DNA from: Niveibacterium umoris
GTDB taxonomy: Bacteria; Pseudomonadota; Gammaproteobacteria; Burkholderiales; Rhodocyclaceae
Direction: 5' to 3'
DNA length: 64,000 nt
Assembly: GCF_014197015.1 (NCBI RefSeq)
Contig: NZ_JACIET010000002.1
Span: 868,001 to 932,000, forward strand
Positions 24,873 through 34,260 of this stretch are shown here, piece after piece. How positions within the stretch are numbered: the stretch's first letter is position 1; every line of letters starts with the position of its first letter. The notes under the pieces are model-generated. The model was not told where the DNA came from, made no database searches, and saw only the letters and a list, made by a program, of their open reading frames with translations. The translations under genes were made by a program, and so were the position numbers.

Positions 24873-26566
24873 GCAGCGTCGCGCTGCCATCCGCGCCGAT
24901 GCGCATCATCGATCGCGAACGCTGGCTCGCGATCGCGCTGGCGGCGCTGTTGCTGCTCGCGCTGCTGCTCGGCGTGGGCGCACCGCTGCTCAGCATCCTC
25001 GGCAAGGCGACCACAGACGGTGCGGGGCGCTGGGTGGGCGCGGCGCAACTCGTCGCTGTCGTGTCTTCGCCGGGCTTCGTCGGGGCGCTGGCCAACAGCT
25101 TCACCGCATCACTGATCACCGTGGCAGTGGTGCTGCCGCTGGCCTACGCCTTCGCTGCCGCGCTGACCCGCACCGCCATGCCGGGCAAGGCCTTGTCCCG
25201 TGCGCTGGCACTGATCCCGCTGCTGGCGCCCTCGCTGCTGCCGGGCATCTCGCTCGTGTACCTGTTCGGCAACCAGGGGCTGTTCCGCAGCCTGTTGCCG
25301 GCCGGCAGCAGCATCTATGGGCTGTGGGGCATCGTGATCGGCGAGGCTTTCTACACCTTTCCGCATGCGCTGATGATCCTGATCACGGCGCTGTCCTTGT
25401 CTGACCAGAGTCTGCACGATGCGGCGCGCGCGCTCGGCGCCGGTCCGTTCAAGCGCTGGCTGGCGGTCACCTTTCCGGGTGTGCGCTACGGACTCGCGTC
25501 GGCGGCGCTGGTGGTGTTCACGCTGGTGATCACCGACTTCGGCGTGCCGAAGGTGATCGGCGGCGGCTACAACGTGCTCTCGCTGGAAGCCTACAAGCAG
25601 GTCATCGGCCAGCAGAACTTTCCGCGTGGCGCAGTGATCGGCCTGTTGCTGCTCGCCCCCGCGGTGCTGACCTTCTTCGTTGATCGCACGCTGCAGCGTC
25701 GCCAGCGTGGCGGGCTCGGCGCGCGCGCTCGCCCCCTGGTGCCGCAACGCCATCTGCCGACCGACCTCGCCGGCGCAACGGTCTGCATGCTGATCAGCAG
25801 TCTGCTGGTGCTGATGCTGGGCATCTCCATCGCGGCGGCCTTCATGACGCAGTGGCCCTATAACCTGAGCCCGACGCTGCGCAACTTCGACTTCGAGAAC
25901 ATGGATGGTGGCGGCTGGCTGGCCTACCGCAACAGCCTGCTGATCGCGCTCGGCACCGCCGCTGCCGGTGTCGTCGCCGTGTTCGGTGGTGCCTACCTGA
26001 GCGAGAAACGCGCGCTGCCCGAACTGCTGAACGGCGCGATCCGCATGCTGGCGATTGTGCCGATGGCGGTGCCGGGGCTGGTGCTGGGCCTGGGCTACAT
26101 CTTCTTCTTCAATGCGCCGGCGAATCCCTTGCATGGCTTGTATGGCACGCTGGCGATCATGGTGCTGTGCACCGTCGCGCACTTCTACACCACCGCGCAC
26201 ATGACTGCGGTCACGGCGCTGAAGCAACTCGACAACGATTTCGAAGACGTTGCCGCCTCGCTGCGCGTGCCGTTCTGGAAGACCTTCGCGCGTGTCACGG
26301 TGCCGGTCTGTCTGCCGGCGATCCTCGAAATCGCCCGCTACTTCTTCATCTCGGCCATGACCACCGTGTCGGCGCTGGTGTTCCTGTACACGCCGGACAC
26401 GGTGATCGCCTCGGTCGCCGTCCTCAACATGGACGACGCCGGTGATACCGCCGCCGCGGCCGCCATGGCCAGCATGATCGTCGGCACCTCGGCGGCTGCG
26501 TCGCTGATCTTTGCGCTGCTGTCCGCCGGCGTGGTCCGTCGCAACGGCGCCTGGCGCCACCGCTGA
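24869..26566 (+). CDS. 2-aminoethylphosphonate ABC transporter fused permease
   Basis: 565 residues containing two complete permease halves in one chain. EAFYTFPHALMILITALSL followed by DAARALGAG is the first EAA loop (about residues 165-200), and KQLDNDFEDVAASLRVPFW the second (about residues 450-475). This two-in-one layout matches the AEP-type permease family in which PhnU and PhnV are fused. The start is GTG at 24869, overlapping the phnT stop, with GGAG about 8 bases upstream; ATG at 24899 is an alternative. It moves AEP across the inner membrane with PhnT. Confidence 0.88.
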   Translation: MSSVALPSAPMRIIDRERWLAIALAALLLLALLLGVGAPLLSILGKATTDGAGRWVGAAQLVAVVSSPGFVGALANSFTASLITVAVVLPLAYAFAAALTRTAMPGKALSRALALIPLLAPSLLPGISLVYLFGNQGLFRSLLPAGSSIYGLWGIVIGEAFYTFPHALMILITALSLSDQSLHDAARALGAGPFKRWLAVTFPGVRYGLASAALVVFTLVITDFGVPKVIGGGYNVLSLEAYKQVIGQQNFPRGAVIGLLLLAPAVLTFFVDRTLQRRQRGGLGARARPLVPQRHLPTDLAGATVCMLISSLLVLMLGISIAAAFMTQWPYNLSPTLRNFDFENMDGGGWLAYRNSLLIALGTAAAGVVAVFGGAYLSEKRALPELLNGAIRMLAIVPMAVPGLVLGLGYIFFFNAPANPLHGLYGTLAIMVLCTVAHFYTTAHMTAVTALKQLDNDFEDVAASLRVPFWKTFARVTVPVCLPAILEIARYFFISAMTTVSALVFLYTPDTVIASVAVLNMDDAGDTAAAAAMASMIVGTSAAASLIFALLSAGVVRRNGAWRHR

Positions 26567-26608
26567 ATTCCCGATGGCCTCCCAACAATCACCCTTCGCA
26601 TCCCCTTA

Positions 26609-26623
26609 GTCATCTAGACGTCC
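26609..26623 (+). promoter_or_regulatory. second GntR-type operator, before phnW
   Basis: GTCATCTAGACGTCC shares the 12-base core CATCTAGACGTC with the phnS promoter site. It ends at the edge of the phnW ribosome-binding site (AGGAGA), so repressor binding here could block an internal promoter or read-through. Confidence 0.65.
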
Positions 26624-26635
26624 AGGAGAATATCC

Positions 26636-27736
26636 ATGCGCGAACCGATCCTGCTCACCCCCGGCCCGCTCACCACCGCCACCGCCACCAAGACCGCCAT
26701 GCTGGCCGACTGGGGTTCGTGGGACAGCGCCTTCAACGACATCACCGCGCGCGTGCGCCGCAATCTGCTCGGCATTGCCCACGCAGGTGCCACGCATGTC
26801 TGCGTACCCCTGCAGGGCTCCGGCACCTTCGCAGTCGAGGCGGCGATCGGCAACCTGGTGCCGCGCGACGGCAAGCTGTTGATCCTGGTGAATGGCGCCT
26901 ACGGCAAGCGCATGGCGCGCATTGCCGAGGTGCTGGGCCGGCCGTTTCTCGTGCATGAAACGCGCGACAACGAGCCGGCGGACGTCGCGCGCCTTGCCGC
27001 GATACTGGCTGCGGACGCGTCCATCACCCATGTCGGCCTGATCCACTGCGAGACCAGCACCGGCATCCTGAACCCGCTCGAAGCCATCGCGCAGGTTGTC
27101 GCGAAGGCCGGCCGCAAGCTGATCATCGATGCCATGTCGTCCTTCGGCGCGCTGCCGATTGATGCGCGCGAGATCGCCTTCGATGCGCTGATCGCCTCTT
27201 CGAACAAGTGCATCGAAGGCGTGCCAGGCATGGGCTTCGTGATCGTCGAAAAGACCGCGATCGCGGCCAGCGCCGGCAACAGCCACTCGCTCGCGATGGA
27301 CCTCCACGACCAGCACCAGTACATGGAGAAGACCGGCCAGTGGCGCTTCACGCCGCCGACCCATGTGGTCGCCGCCTTCGACGCGGCGATCACCCGCTTC
27401 ATCGAGGAAGGCGGGCAGCCGGCGCGGCTGGCGCGCTACCGCGACAACTGCGACGCACTGATCGACGGGCTCACCGAACTGGGCCTCAAGCTCTACCTGC
27501 CGCGCGCGATCCAGGCGCCGATCATCCTGACCTTCCACGCGCCGGCCAGTCCGAACTACGACTTCCAGCGCTTCTACCAGGGCGTGCGCGCGCTCGGTTT
27601 CATCCTCTACCCGGGCAAGCTCACCGAGGCCGACACCTTCCGCATCGGCTGCATTGGCGCGGTGGATCGCGCCGAGATGCTGCAGGCGGTGTCCGCCATC
27701 GCCCGCGTGATCCGCGAACAACACCTGCTTGCCTGA
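26636..27736 (+). CDS. phnW: 2-aminoethylphosphonate:pyruvate transaminase
   Basis: 366 residues, a fold-type I PLP enzyme of the class V (alanine-glyoxylate) group. Key blocks are LLTPGPLTT at the N-terminus, [21 protein letters not shown] and the PLP lysine Lys191 in [12 protein letters not shown]. It converts AEP plus pyruvate to phosphonoacetaldehyde plus alanine in the cytoplasm. It is preceded by AGGAGA and follows the permease by 69 bases that hold the second operator. PhnX follows 19 bases later, completing the pathway. Confidence 0.96.
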   Translation: MREPILLTPGPLTTATATKTAMLADWGSWDSAFNDITARVRRNLLGIAHAGATHVCVPLQGSGTFAVEAAIGNLVPRDGKLLILVNGAYGKRMARIAEVLGRPFLVHETRDNEPADVARLAAILAADASITHVGLIHCETSTGILNPLEAIAQVVAKAGRKLIIDAMSSFGALPIDAREIAFDALIASSNKCIEGVPGMGFVIVEKTAIAASAGNSHSLAMDLHDQHQYMEKTGQWRFTPPTHVVAAFDAAITRFIEEGGQPARLARYRDNCDALIDGLTELGLKLYLPRAIQAPIILTFHAPASPNYDFQRFYQGVRALGFILYPGKLTEADTFRIGCIGAVDRAEMLQAVSAIARVIREQHLLA

Positions 27737-27755
27737 TCTGCAAAGGACCCCCGAA

Positions 27756-28586
27756 ATGAATGCCACCGAAATCCAGACGCAACGCAAGATCGAAGCCGTC
27801 ATCTTCGACTGGGCCGGCACGATTGCCGACTATGGTTCCTTCGCACCGACCCAGGTGCTGATCGATGCGTTCGCCGGCTTTGACGTGCCGGTCACGCTGG
27901 CCGAAGCGCGCGTGCCCATGGGCATGGCGAAGTGGAAGCACATCCAGACGCTTGGCAAGCTGCCCGCCGTCGCGGCGCGCTGGGTTGAGAAGTACGGCCG
28001 CGAGATGACCGACGCGGACGTCGACGCGGTGTACGCGAAGTTCATGCCGCTGCAGATCGCAAAAGTGGCCGAATACTCCTACCCGATCGCCGGCGCCTTG
28101 GAGGTGCTCGGTACGCTGCGCAGTCGCGGCATCCGCATCGGCAGCTGCACCGGCTACCCGCGCGAAGTGATGGACGCACTGATCCCGCACGCCCGTGCGC
28201 TCGGCCTTGCCCCCGACTGCGTGATCGCCGCCGACGACCTCCAGGCCGGTGCCCGCCCGGGCCCGTGGATGGCACTCGCCAACGTCATCGAACTGGGCAT
28301 CGGCCGTGTCGCCGCCTGTGTGAAGGTCGACGACACCGGCGTCGGCATGCAGGAAGGGCGCAATGCAGGCATGTGGTGTATCGGCCTGGCTGTTTCCGGT
28401 AATGAGGTCGGCCTGACCCGCGCCGAGTGGGACGCGCTCGAACCGGCCGAGCAGCATCGCCTGCGCGCCGCCGCCGAGCAGCGCCTGTTCGCGGCCGGCG
28501 CGCATTACGTGGTCGACAGCGTTGCCGACATCCTGCCGCTGATCGACCTGATCGAGGCGCGCCTCGCGGTGGGTGAACGCCCCTGA
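27756..28586 (+). CDS. phnX: phosphonoacetaldehyde hydrolase
   Basis: 276 residues of the HAD superfamily. The nucleophile is Asp18 in [11 protein letters not shown], and Lys59 in [12 protein letters not shown] fits the Schiff-base lysine that makes phosphonatases distinct. It cleaves phosphonoacetaldehyde to acetaldehyde and phosphate. ATG at 27756 has AAGGA about 9 bases upstream; the ORF is open from 27729 but without family sequence. It overlaps the next gene by one base. Confidence 0.95.
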   Translation: MNATEIQTQRKIEAVIFDWAGTIADYGSFAPTQVLIDAFAGFDVPVTLAEARVPMGMAKWKHIQTLGKLPAVAARWVEKYGREMTDADVDAVYAKFMPLQIAKVAEYSYPIAGALEVLGTLRSRGIRIGSCTGYPREVMDALIPHARALGLAPDCVIAADDLQAGARPGPWMALANVIELGIGRVAACVKVDDTGVGMQEGRNAGMWCIGLAVSGNEVGLTRAEWDALEPAEQHRLRAAAEQRLFAAGAHYVVDSVADILPLIDLIEARLAVGERP

Positions 28587-29992
28587 TGGCGACTGCGGCC
28601 TTCCGCCCGTTCTGGCTGGAGCAGGCGCTGCGGCGGGAAGACCCGCCGACGCCGGTGCCGCTGCGGGGCGAACACAGCGCGGACGTGTGCATCGTCGGCG
28701 GCGGCTACACCGGCTTGTGGACGGCGATCCAGCTCAAACAGGCCGCGCCGGCGCTGAAGATCGTGCTGCTCGAACAGGATGTCTGCGGCGCGGGGGCCTC
28801 CGGCCGCAACGGCGGTTGCCTGCTCACGCTCGCAACCAAGTTCCTGTCGCTGCGCGCCTGCTATGGCGAGGCGGAGGCGGTGCGCCTGGTGCGCGCCTCG
28901 GAGGCCGCCGTCGACCAGATCGCCGATTTCTGTGCGAGGCACGCCATCGATGCCGAGTTGCGCCGCGACGGCGCACTGTATGTGGCGACCAACCGTGCGC
29001 AGCTCAGCGCGCTGGCGCAGGTGCTCTCTGCCTTGCAGGCGAACAGCGTCAACAGCTGGCAGGCGCAGGACGCCGCCGCGCTGGCGCAGCGATCCGGCAG
29101 CCCGGCGCACCTCGAGGGCCACTTCTCGCCGGCGGCCGGCAGCGTGCAACCGGCGCTGCTTGCACGCGGGCTGGCAAGGGTCGCGCGCGAGATGGGTGTC
29201 GACGTTCGCGAACACTCGCCGATGCTTGCGCTGGAGGAATCGAACCCGCCGCGTGTGCGCTGCGCCGAAGGCAGCGTTACCGCGAAGCGTGTCGTACTCG
29301 CGCTGAATGCGTGGATGGCGACGCTGTTCCCGCGCTTCGCACGCAGCATCGCGGTGGTGTCGTCGGACATGGTGATCACCGAGCCGGCACCCGAAGCGGT
29401 CGCCGCGCGCGGGCCGGCGGGCGGCGTTTCGGTCTGCGACCTGCGCACCTTCGTGCATTACGCGCGCAGCACGCCGGACGGCCGCATCATGATGGGCAAG
29501 GGCGGCAACCTGTTTCCCTACGGCAACCGCATGGTGCCGGCCTTCGACGCACCGAGCACGCTGACGCCAATGCTGGCCGACGCCTTGCAGCGCTTCTTTC
29601 CCGCCTATTCCGGCGTGCCGATCGTGGCATCGTGGACCGGCCCCTCCGATCGTTCGGCGACAGGCTTCCCCTTCTTCGGGCGCTTCGATCACGCGCCACA
29701 GATTCTGTATGGCTTCGGCTACTCGGGAAACGGTGTCGGCACCTGTTATCTCGGCGGCAAGATTCTCGCGTCGCTGGCGCTCGACCGCGATGACGAATGG
29801 AGCCGCTGCGGCTTCGTCGGCGGCCCGCGTGCCCTGTTCCCGCCCGAGCCGGTGCGCTGGGTCGGCGCACACATGGTGCGCAACGCGATCCGCCGCAAGG
29901 AGTGCGCGGAAGACGAGGGCCGCCGCGCGACGTGGATCGATCAGCGCTTGTCGCGGCTCGCTGGTGCCGCCGGCAAGGCGGACAAGGGCTGA
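28586..29992 (+). CDS. FAD-dependent aminophosphonate oxidoreductase-like protein
   Basis: 468 residues with a DAO-type FAD domain: ADVCIVGGGYTGLWTAI (GxGxxG), the GASGRNGG loop and a C-terminal GFGYSGNGVGTCYLGGKIL flavin block. Length and context match the flavin oxidoreductase family commonly encoded in AEP operons and annotated as putative aminophosphonate oxidoreductase. A plausible role is to oxidise N-alkylated or otherwise modified AEPs so that they can enter the PhnW/PhnX route; this is inference. The start overlaps the phnX stop (TGATGG). It ends 10 bases from the convergent Nudix gene. Confidence 0.82.
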   Translation: MATAAFRPFWLEQALRREDPPTPVPLRGEHSADVCIVGGGYTGLWTAIQLKQAAPALKIVLLEQDVCGAGASGRNGGCLLTLATKFLSLRACYGEAEAVRLVRASEAAVDQIADFCARHAIDAELRRDGALYVATNRAQLSALAQVLSALQANSVNSWQAQDAAALAQRSGSPAHLEGHFSPAAGSVQPALLARGLARVAREMGVDVREHSPMLALEESNPPRVRCAEGSVTAKRVVLALNAWMATLFPRFARSIAVVSSDMVITEPAPEAVAARGPAGGVSVCDLRTFVHYARSTPDGRIMMGKGGNLFPYGNRMVPAFDAPSTLTPMLADALQRFFPAYSGVPIVASWTGPSDRSATGFPFFGRFDHAPQILYGFGYSGNGVGTCYLGGKILASLALDRDDEWSRCGFVGGPRALFPPEPVRWVGAHMVRNAIRRKECAEDEGRRATWIDQRLSRLAGAAGKADKG

Positions 29993-30001
29993 GTCGCGCG
30001 C

Positions 30002-30784
30002 TCAGGCGGTGTGACGACGCAGGAAGTCGCGCGTCACCGCGGCGGCGTCCGGCGTCATGTTGGCCAAGTGCGCCGGCAAGGCACCGCGCGCGATGCGCTG
30101 GAATCCCGACACCTCGCCGTCCTGATTCGCCGGCGTGAAGTCGTCCGGCAGCAGCAGGTCGAAGCAATGGATGACTTCGTCGTGCGTACCGTCGTGCTCG
30201 CAGCGGGTGGTGCGGATGGCGCCGCAGGCGACGGCGCGGGTCGCGATCTCTTCCGGCACCCCGGCTTCCTCGAACAGTTCCCGGATCACGCAGGCATCCG
30301 GCGTTTCACCGGCGGAAATACCGCCGGCGGCAAGGTTGTCGAGCAGCGAGGGGTCGATCGCCTTGTGGGCGGCGCGGCGGCCGATCCACATATCACCCGA
30401 TGCGGTGTAGCCATTGATATGCACCGCGCGGCTGGTCAGGCCGAAACGCCGGAAGGCCGCGCGTTCCAACTCGAAGAGCGGACGCGCGAGATCCAGATCG
30501 CCGTCGGCGCTTGGCGCGAAACAGGTGTAGGCCTCGTTGCGCCAGCCGCGGATCAGGCCGGCGTCGCGCATGTCTGGTGCAAGGGTGCGCAGCGTCTCGC
30601 CCGCTTCGGCAAAGCTCGCCACCTGAAGCGTCAGGCTGCCAGCGCGGCGCTGGAAAGCCGACGAACGTGCCAGCAGCCATTCCGCGATGTCCGCTTCCAC
30701 CCAGCCGAGCTGCAGGCCAAGCACCTCGAAGGGCAGGCGCTGCGTGCGCACGTCATCGGGCGCGATGAAGCGCGGCGCCGTCAT
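30002..30784 (-). CDS. Nudix hydrolase with DUF4743 N-terminal domain
   Basis: 260 residues: an N-terminal DUF4743-type region (about 1-110), then a Nudix domain whose box at 154-176 fits Gx5Ex7REUxEExGU exactly (GGISAGE, then RELFEEAGV). Eukaryotic relatives with this two-domain layout (yeast YJR142W, plant Nudix20/24) hydrolyse oxidised thiamine diphosphates, so ThDP damage control is a family-based guess. The start overlaps the stop of the GntR gene by four bases (ATGA), meaning the pair is coupled. Confidence 0.85.
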   Translation of the reverse strand: MTAPRFIAPDDVRTQRLPFEVLGLQLGWVEADIAEWLLARSSAFQRRAGSLTLQVASFAEAGETLRTLAPDMRDAGLIRGWRNEAYTCFAPSADGDLDLARPLFELERAAFRRFGLTSRAVHINGYTASGDMWIGRRAAHKAIDPSLLDNLAAGGISAGETPDACVIRELFEEAGVPEEIATRAVACGAIRTTRCEHDGTHDEVIHCFDLLLPDDFTPANQDGEVSGFQRIARGALPAHLANMTPDAAAVTRDFLRRHTA

Positions 30785-31533
30785 GCGAGATCCGGGTTCG
30801 CCGGGTCGAACACCAGCTGGATCGCGTCGGCCGAAAACCGTGTCACGCTGTACTCCACCGGCTGCCCGCCGCCGTCGCCATAAAGGCTTTCGACCCGCAA
30901 CACCGGGCGGGTGCGCGGCTGGCCGAGTGCGGCCGCGGTTGCGGCGTCCGGCATGTGCGCGCTGACGCGGGTCAGCAGGCGCTGGAAGCCTTGCACGCCG
31001 AAGGCCTCCAGTGCTTGCGCGGTGGTCGCGCTGCCGGCGTAGGCCTGGTCGAAGCCATCGAACCGCGGTAGCGGGTAGTACTGGTCGCAGACGCCAACCA
31101 CGCGGCCGTCGGCCATGTCATGGGCCTCGACATGCAGCACCTTGGCGCGGGGTTTGAGCTGCAAGGCCTTGCGGATGTCTTCGGCCGGCGCCTCATGGCG
31201 CGCGTTCAAGACGCGGCTGCCGCCGGCAAGATGCTGGCGTTCCAGCGAATGCGAGAAACGTGTGCGGCGGCCGAGGCGGTAGTCGATGACGTCCTCGCGC
31301 ACGAAGGTGCCGCGCCCCTGTTCGATCGTGACCAGCCCGCGGCCTTCCAGCCCCTGCACCGCGCGGCGGATGGTGTGGCGGTTCACCGTGAAGCGCTCGG
31401 CCAACTCCAGCTCGTTCGGCAGGCGGCCCTTGATCCGCTGCGCGGAAATGTCAGCGACCAGCGCCTCTTCGATCTGCCGCCACAGCGCGATGCCGCTGCC
31501 GCGTTCCACCCCCGCTGACTTGCCTTGTTTCAT
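30781..31533 (-). CDS. GntR/HutC-family regulator (PhnF-like)
   Basis: 250 residues: a GntR winged HTH (about 15-80, LPNELELAERFTVNRHTIRRA, EGRGLVTIEQGRGTFV) and a UbiC transcription-regulator-associated (UTRA) effector domain. This architecture is the PhnF/HutC type that controls phosphonate operons. It is the probable repressor of the AEP block: its own promoter region carries CATCTAGATG, matching the sites upstream of phnS and phnW. It is coupled to the Nudix gene. Confidence 0.9.
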   Translation of the reverse strand: MKQGKSAGVERGSGIALWRQIEEALVADISAQRIKGRLPNELELAERFTVNRHTIRRAVQGLEGRGLVTIEQGRGTFVREDVIDYRLGRRTRFSHSLERQHLAGGSRVLNARHEAPAEDIRKALQLKPRAKVLHVEAHDMADGRVVGVCDQYYPLPRFDGFDQAYAGSATTAQALEAFGVQGFQRLLTRVSAHMPDAATAAALGQPRTRPVLRVESLYGDGGGQPVEYSVTRFSADAIQLVFDPANPDLA

Positions 31534-31586
31534 CCCGTGTGCAGCCCCTCGTTCATCGAGCGCACGATTCTACCGGGGCGTCGCAA

Positions 31587-31596
31587 CATCTAGATG
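31587..31596. promoter_or_regulatory. third GntR-type operator, GntR gene promoter
   Basis: CATCTAGATG is a perfect 10-bp palindrome 54 bases upstream of the regulator start and shares the CATCTAGA core with the phnS and phnW sites. It implies autoregulation. Confidence 0.7.
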
Positions 31597-31681
31597 ATCG
31601 GAGGGGTTTCTCATGTGTCCCTCTGCGCTGACCGATGTGTCGGCCGCTGTGCGAAATGCACGTCGTGCGCCACTTGGGCGG

Positions 31682-32938
31682 TCAGGCCGATCCGCCACCG
31701 AGCGCCCGGGTGAAATCGTCGAGGATGTCCTGCGCGTCTTCGATGCCGACCGATACCCGGATCAGCGATTCGGCGATGCCCATCTCGGCGCGCTTCTCGG
31801 CGCCCATTTCCCAGAAGATGGTGTGGGCAACCGGGATGATCAATGTGCGGGTGTCGCCGAGGCCCGTGGCGATGATCGGCAGGCTGAGACGGTCTATGAA
31901 GGGCAGGCAGTCGGCATCGTCTTTGAGCTCAAAAGCGAGCAGCCAGCTGTTGCCGCAGAACAGTTCCCGCGCGCGGGCATGCTGCGCATGTGACGCGAGA
32001 CCGGGGTAGTACACGCGGCGCACGGCGGGGTGGGCTTCCAGCATCTCGGCCAGTGCCTGCGCGTTGCGGCTGGTGGCATCCATGCGCAGGCCGAGCGTTT
32101 CGGCGCCAACCGACAGTTTGTGCGCGGCTTCCGACGACAGCGACCCGCCCTGGTCGCGCAGGCCCTTTTTCTTGATCTGCCCGAGCCCCCAGCCGGCCGG
32201 GTTGCCCTTGCGGTAGCCCTCGAAGATGTTCGGATAGGTCGACCAGTCGAACAGCCCGGTATCGGTGACCGCGCCGCCCAGCGCGTTGCCGTGGCCGCCG
32301 ATCGACTTGGTCAGCGAATTGATGATCAGCGAGGCGCCGACCGCCTTGGGCTTGAACAGCCAGGGCGAGGTAACGGTGTTGTCGACGACGTAGATCAGGC
32401 CACGGGCCTTGCAGAGCGCACCGATGCCGGCGAGGTCGGCGACCTGGGTGCGCGGGTTGGCAACCGTCTCGACGAAGACCATGCGTGTCTGCGGGGTGAC
32501 GGCAGCTGCCACCTCGGCTGCGTCGGTCGCGTCGACCATGCTCACGCGGATGCCCAGCCCCTGCAGGGTGCCCAGCACGCTGTTGGTGTTGCCGAACACG
32601 AACTTGCTCGCGATCAGGTGATCGCCCGCTTTCAGCAATGTGGTGAACACCGCCACGATGGCCGCCATGCCGGTGGCAAAGCAGATCGTGCCGCGGCCGT
32701 CTTCCATGCGATTGACGCAGGCTTCGAGCGCGGCCACGGACGGTGTGCCCTGGCGTGCGTAATTGAAGCCGGCGATCTCGCCCTGGAACACGCCGATCAG
32801 TTCGGCCGCGTTGGCATAGCCGTACTGCACCGAGGTGTGCATCGGCTTGTGGATGCCCCCATGTTCGACGCCGCCGAGGCGGTCGCCATGTACGGTGCGG
32901 GTGGTGAAGCCCCAGCGGGCGGGATCGGGTTTGCTCAT
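31682..32938 (-). CDS. Cys/Met-metabolism PLP enzyme (cystathionine gamma-synthase family)
   Basis: 418 residues of fold-type I. Blocks seen are YARQGTPSVAALEA, GDHLIASKFVFGNTNS and the PLP lysine region LIINSLTKSIGGHGN. The family includes cystathionine gamma-synthase/lyase and O-acyl-homoserine sulfhydrylases; the exact reaction is not decided by sequence. It is a single minus-strand gene about 150 bases from the GntR gene. Confidence 0.88.
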   Translation of the reverse strand: MSKPDPARWGFTTRTVHGDRLGGVEHGGIHKPMHTSVQYGYANAAELIGVFQGEIAGFNYARQGTPSVAALEACVNRMEDGRGTICFATGMAAIVAVFTTLLKAGDHLIASKFVFGNTNSVLGTLQGLGIRVSMVDATDAAEVAAAVTPQTRMVFVETVANPRTQVADLAGIGALCKARGLIYVVDNTVTSPWLFKPKAVGASLIINSLTKSIGGHGNALGGAVTDTGLFDWSTYPNIFEGYRKGNPAGWGLGQIKKKGLRDQGGSLSSEAAHKLSVGAETLGLRMDATSRNAQALAEMLEAHPAVRRVYYPGLASHAQHARARELFCGNSWLLAFELKDDADCLPFIDRLSLPIIATGLGDTRTLIIPVAHTIFWEMGAEKRAEMGIAESLIRVSVGIEDAQDILDDFTRALGGGSA

Positions 32939-32974
32939 GGTTGTCGGCGCTGCGTTCGGGCGAAACGCGGGATT

Positions 32975-34138
32975 TTACGCCGCTGGCACGTAGCCTTCGC
33001 CGATCCATGTGCGAATCTGCTGCCAGACGCGTGCATCATGCAGCATGGCCATATGGCCGAGTCCGCCGAGTTGCGCCCGGGCCACGTTGGCGCGGGTCCT
33101 TTCGGCCAGTGCGCTGTCGGGCGTGACCAGACCATCGCCGACCAGCTTGCCGAGCGTGCTGTCGCTGTCCTCGGCGATGGTCGCGCCGAGAAAGCGCAAC
33201 TCGATATCCGGCGGGTCTTGCCCTTCGTCACTGCCGATGCCGTCGTGCAGGTCGCGGATGCCGGCGCTGCGGCGCCGCGCGATGGCGCCAATCGGGGCGG
33301 TGACGTCGAAGCTGTCGAGCACGCGGTTGGTGATCATGCCGAGGCGTTCAAGCGGCGAGCCAAGCTGCGGCGAACCGAGGCAGATCAGCATGCGCACCCG
33401 CGTCAGCCACTCCGCCCCGGCCGCTTGCCAGAAGGCGCTGCGTGCCACCAGGCCGCCCATGCTGTGGCCGATCAGCAGGAACTCTTCGATGTCAGGCCGT
33501 GCGGCGACGAGCGATTCCATCTGTTCGGCAAATGCCGCGGCGTTGTCGGCGATCGGCAGTCCGGTGTTGTAGCGAAGGTACAGCGGCGTGTAGCCGAAAT
33601 CGGCCAGGACACGCGCACCGTAGTCGGGCTGATCACTTTCGTCGTCGGGCGTCCAGCAATGTTCGTCGCAGGCAAGCCCGTGCAGGAAGATGCAGACCCG
33701 GTGGTGGCGCAGCTTGAGGTGCTCGATTGCGACGGGCGCGGTCTTGCCCCGTTCGAAAAACTGCATCGGCGTCGCCAGCGCCTCGCCGTTGGCGGCCACA
33801 TGGTCGCCGAATACGCCGTTGATCGCAGCGCGCACACCACTCTCGCGCCGGCCGGGCGGGGCGTCGCTGGCGAGCGCGCTTTCCGCGCGACCGGCAAGGT
33901 TCAGAAGCCCGCGGTTGCCCAGCCGCACAGCGGCGTGGATGCCGGTGCTCACCGCGTCGTGAATGCTTTCGATCAAGGCAGCGGGTTGCGCGACCACCGG
34001 CACCTGTTTCAGCGCACCGAAGGTCTTGCCCGCAATCGCGCGATGCATGGCTTCGACCTGGTGGCTGACTTCGTGCAGGCCGCGTTGCAGGGCCGGCGCA
34101 TAGTGCGGCTTGGGTTTGGGCTTGTCGTTCTTGCTCAT
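32975..34138 (-). CDS. alpha/beta hydrolase, lipase/esterase-like
   Basis: 387 residues: about 140 residues of helical, charged N-terminus, then an alpha/beta-hydrolase core with VCIFLHGLACDEHCW (oxyanion loop) and the nucleophile elbow LIGHSMGGLVA. A catalytic His is likely in GLGHMAMLHD near the C-terminus. No signal peptide, so cytoplasmic. Substrate unknown; long-chain esters are a guess. ATG at 34138 has GGGAG upstream; the frame continues upstream without family sequence. It is divergent from the TRAP genes. Confidence 0.85.
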   Translation of the reverse strand: MSKNDKPKPKPHYAPALQRGLHEVSHQVEAMHRAIAGKTFGALKQVPVVAQPAALIESIHDAVSTGIHAAVRLGNRGLLNLAGRAESALASDAPPGRRESGVRAAINGVFGDHVAANGEALATPMQFFERGKTAPVAIEHLKLRHHRVCIFLHGLACDEHCWTPDDESDQPDYGARVLADFGYTPLYLRYNTGLPIADNAAAFAEQMESLVAARPDIEEFLLIGHSMGGLVARSAFWQAAGAEWLTRVRMLICLGSPQLGSPLERLGMITNRVLDSFDVTAPIGAIARRRSAGIRDLHDGIGSDEGQDPPDIELRFLGATIAEDSDSTLGKLVGDGLVTPDSALAERTRANVARAQLGGLGHMAMLHDARVWQQIRTWIGEGYVPAA

Positions 34139-34260
34139 GGCGGCTCCCGGGCGCATAGGCGAAAGTCCATTGTGCGCCCTCATGGCTGAAGCTGACCGCC
34201 CATGCGGCGCGAATAGGGCGACTGCCCTAGAATCGGCGCACACCATTTCGGGGAACGTCG

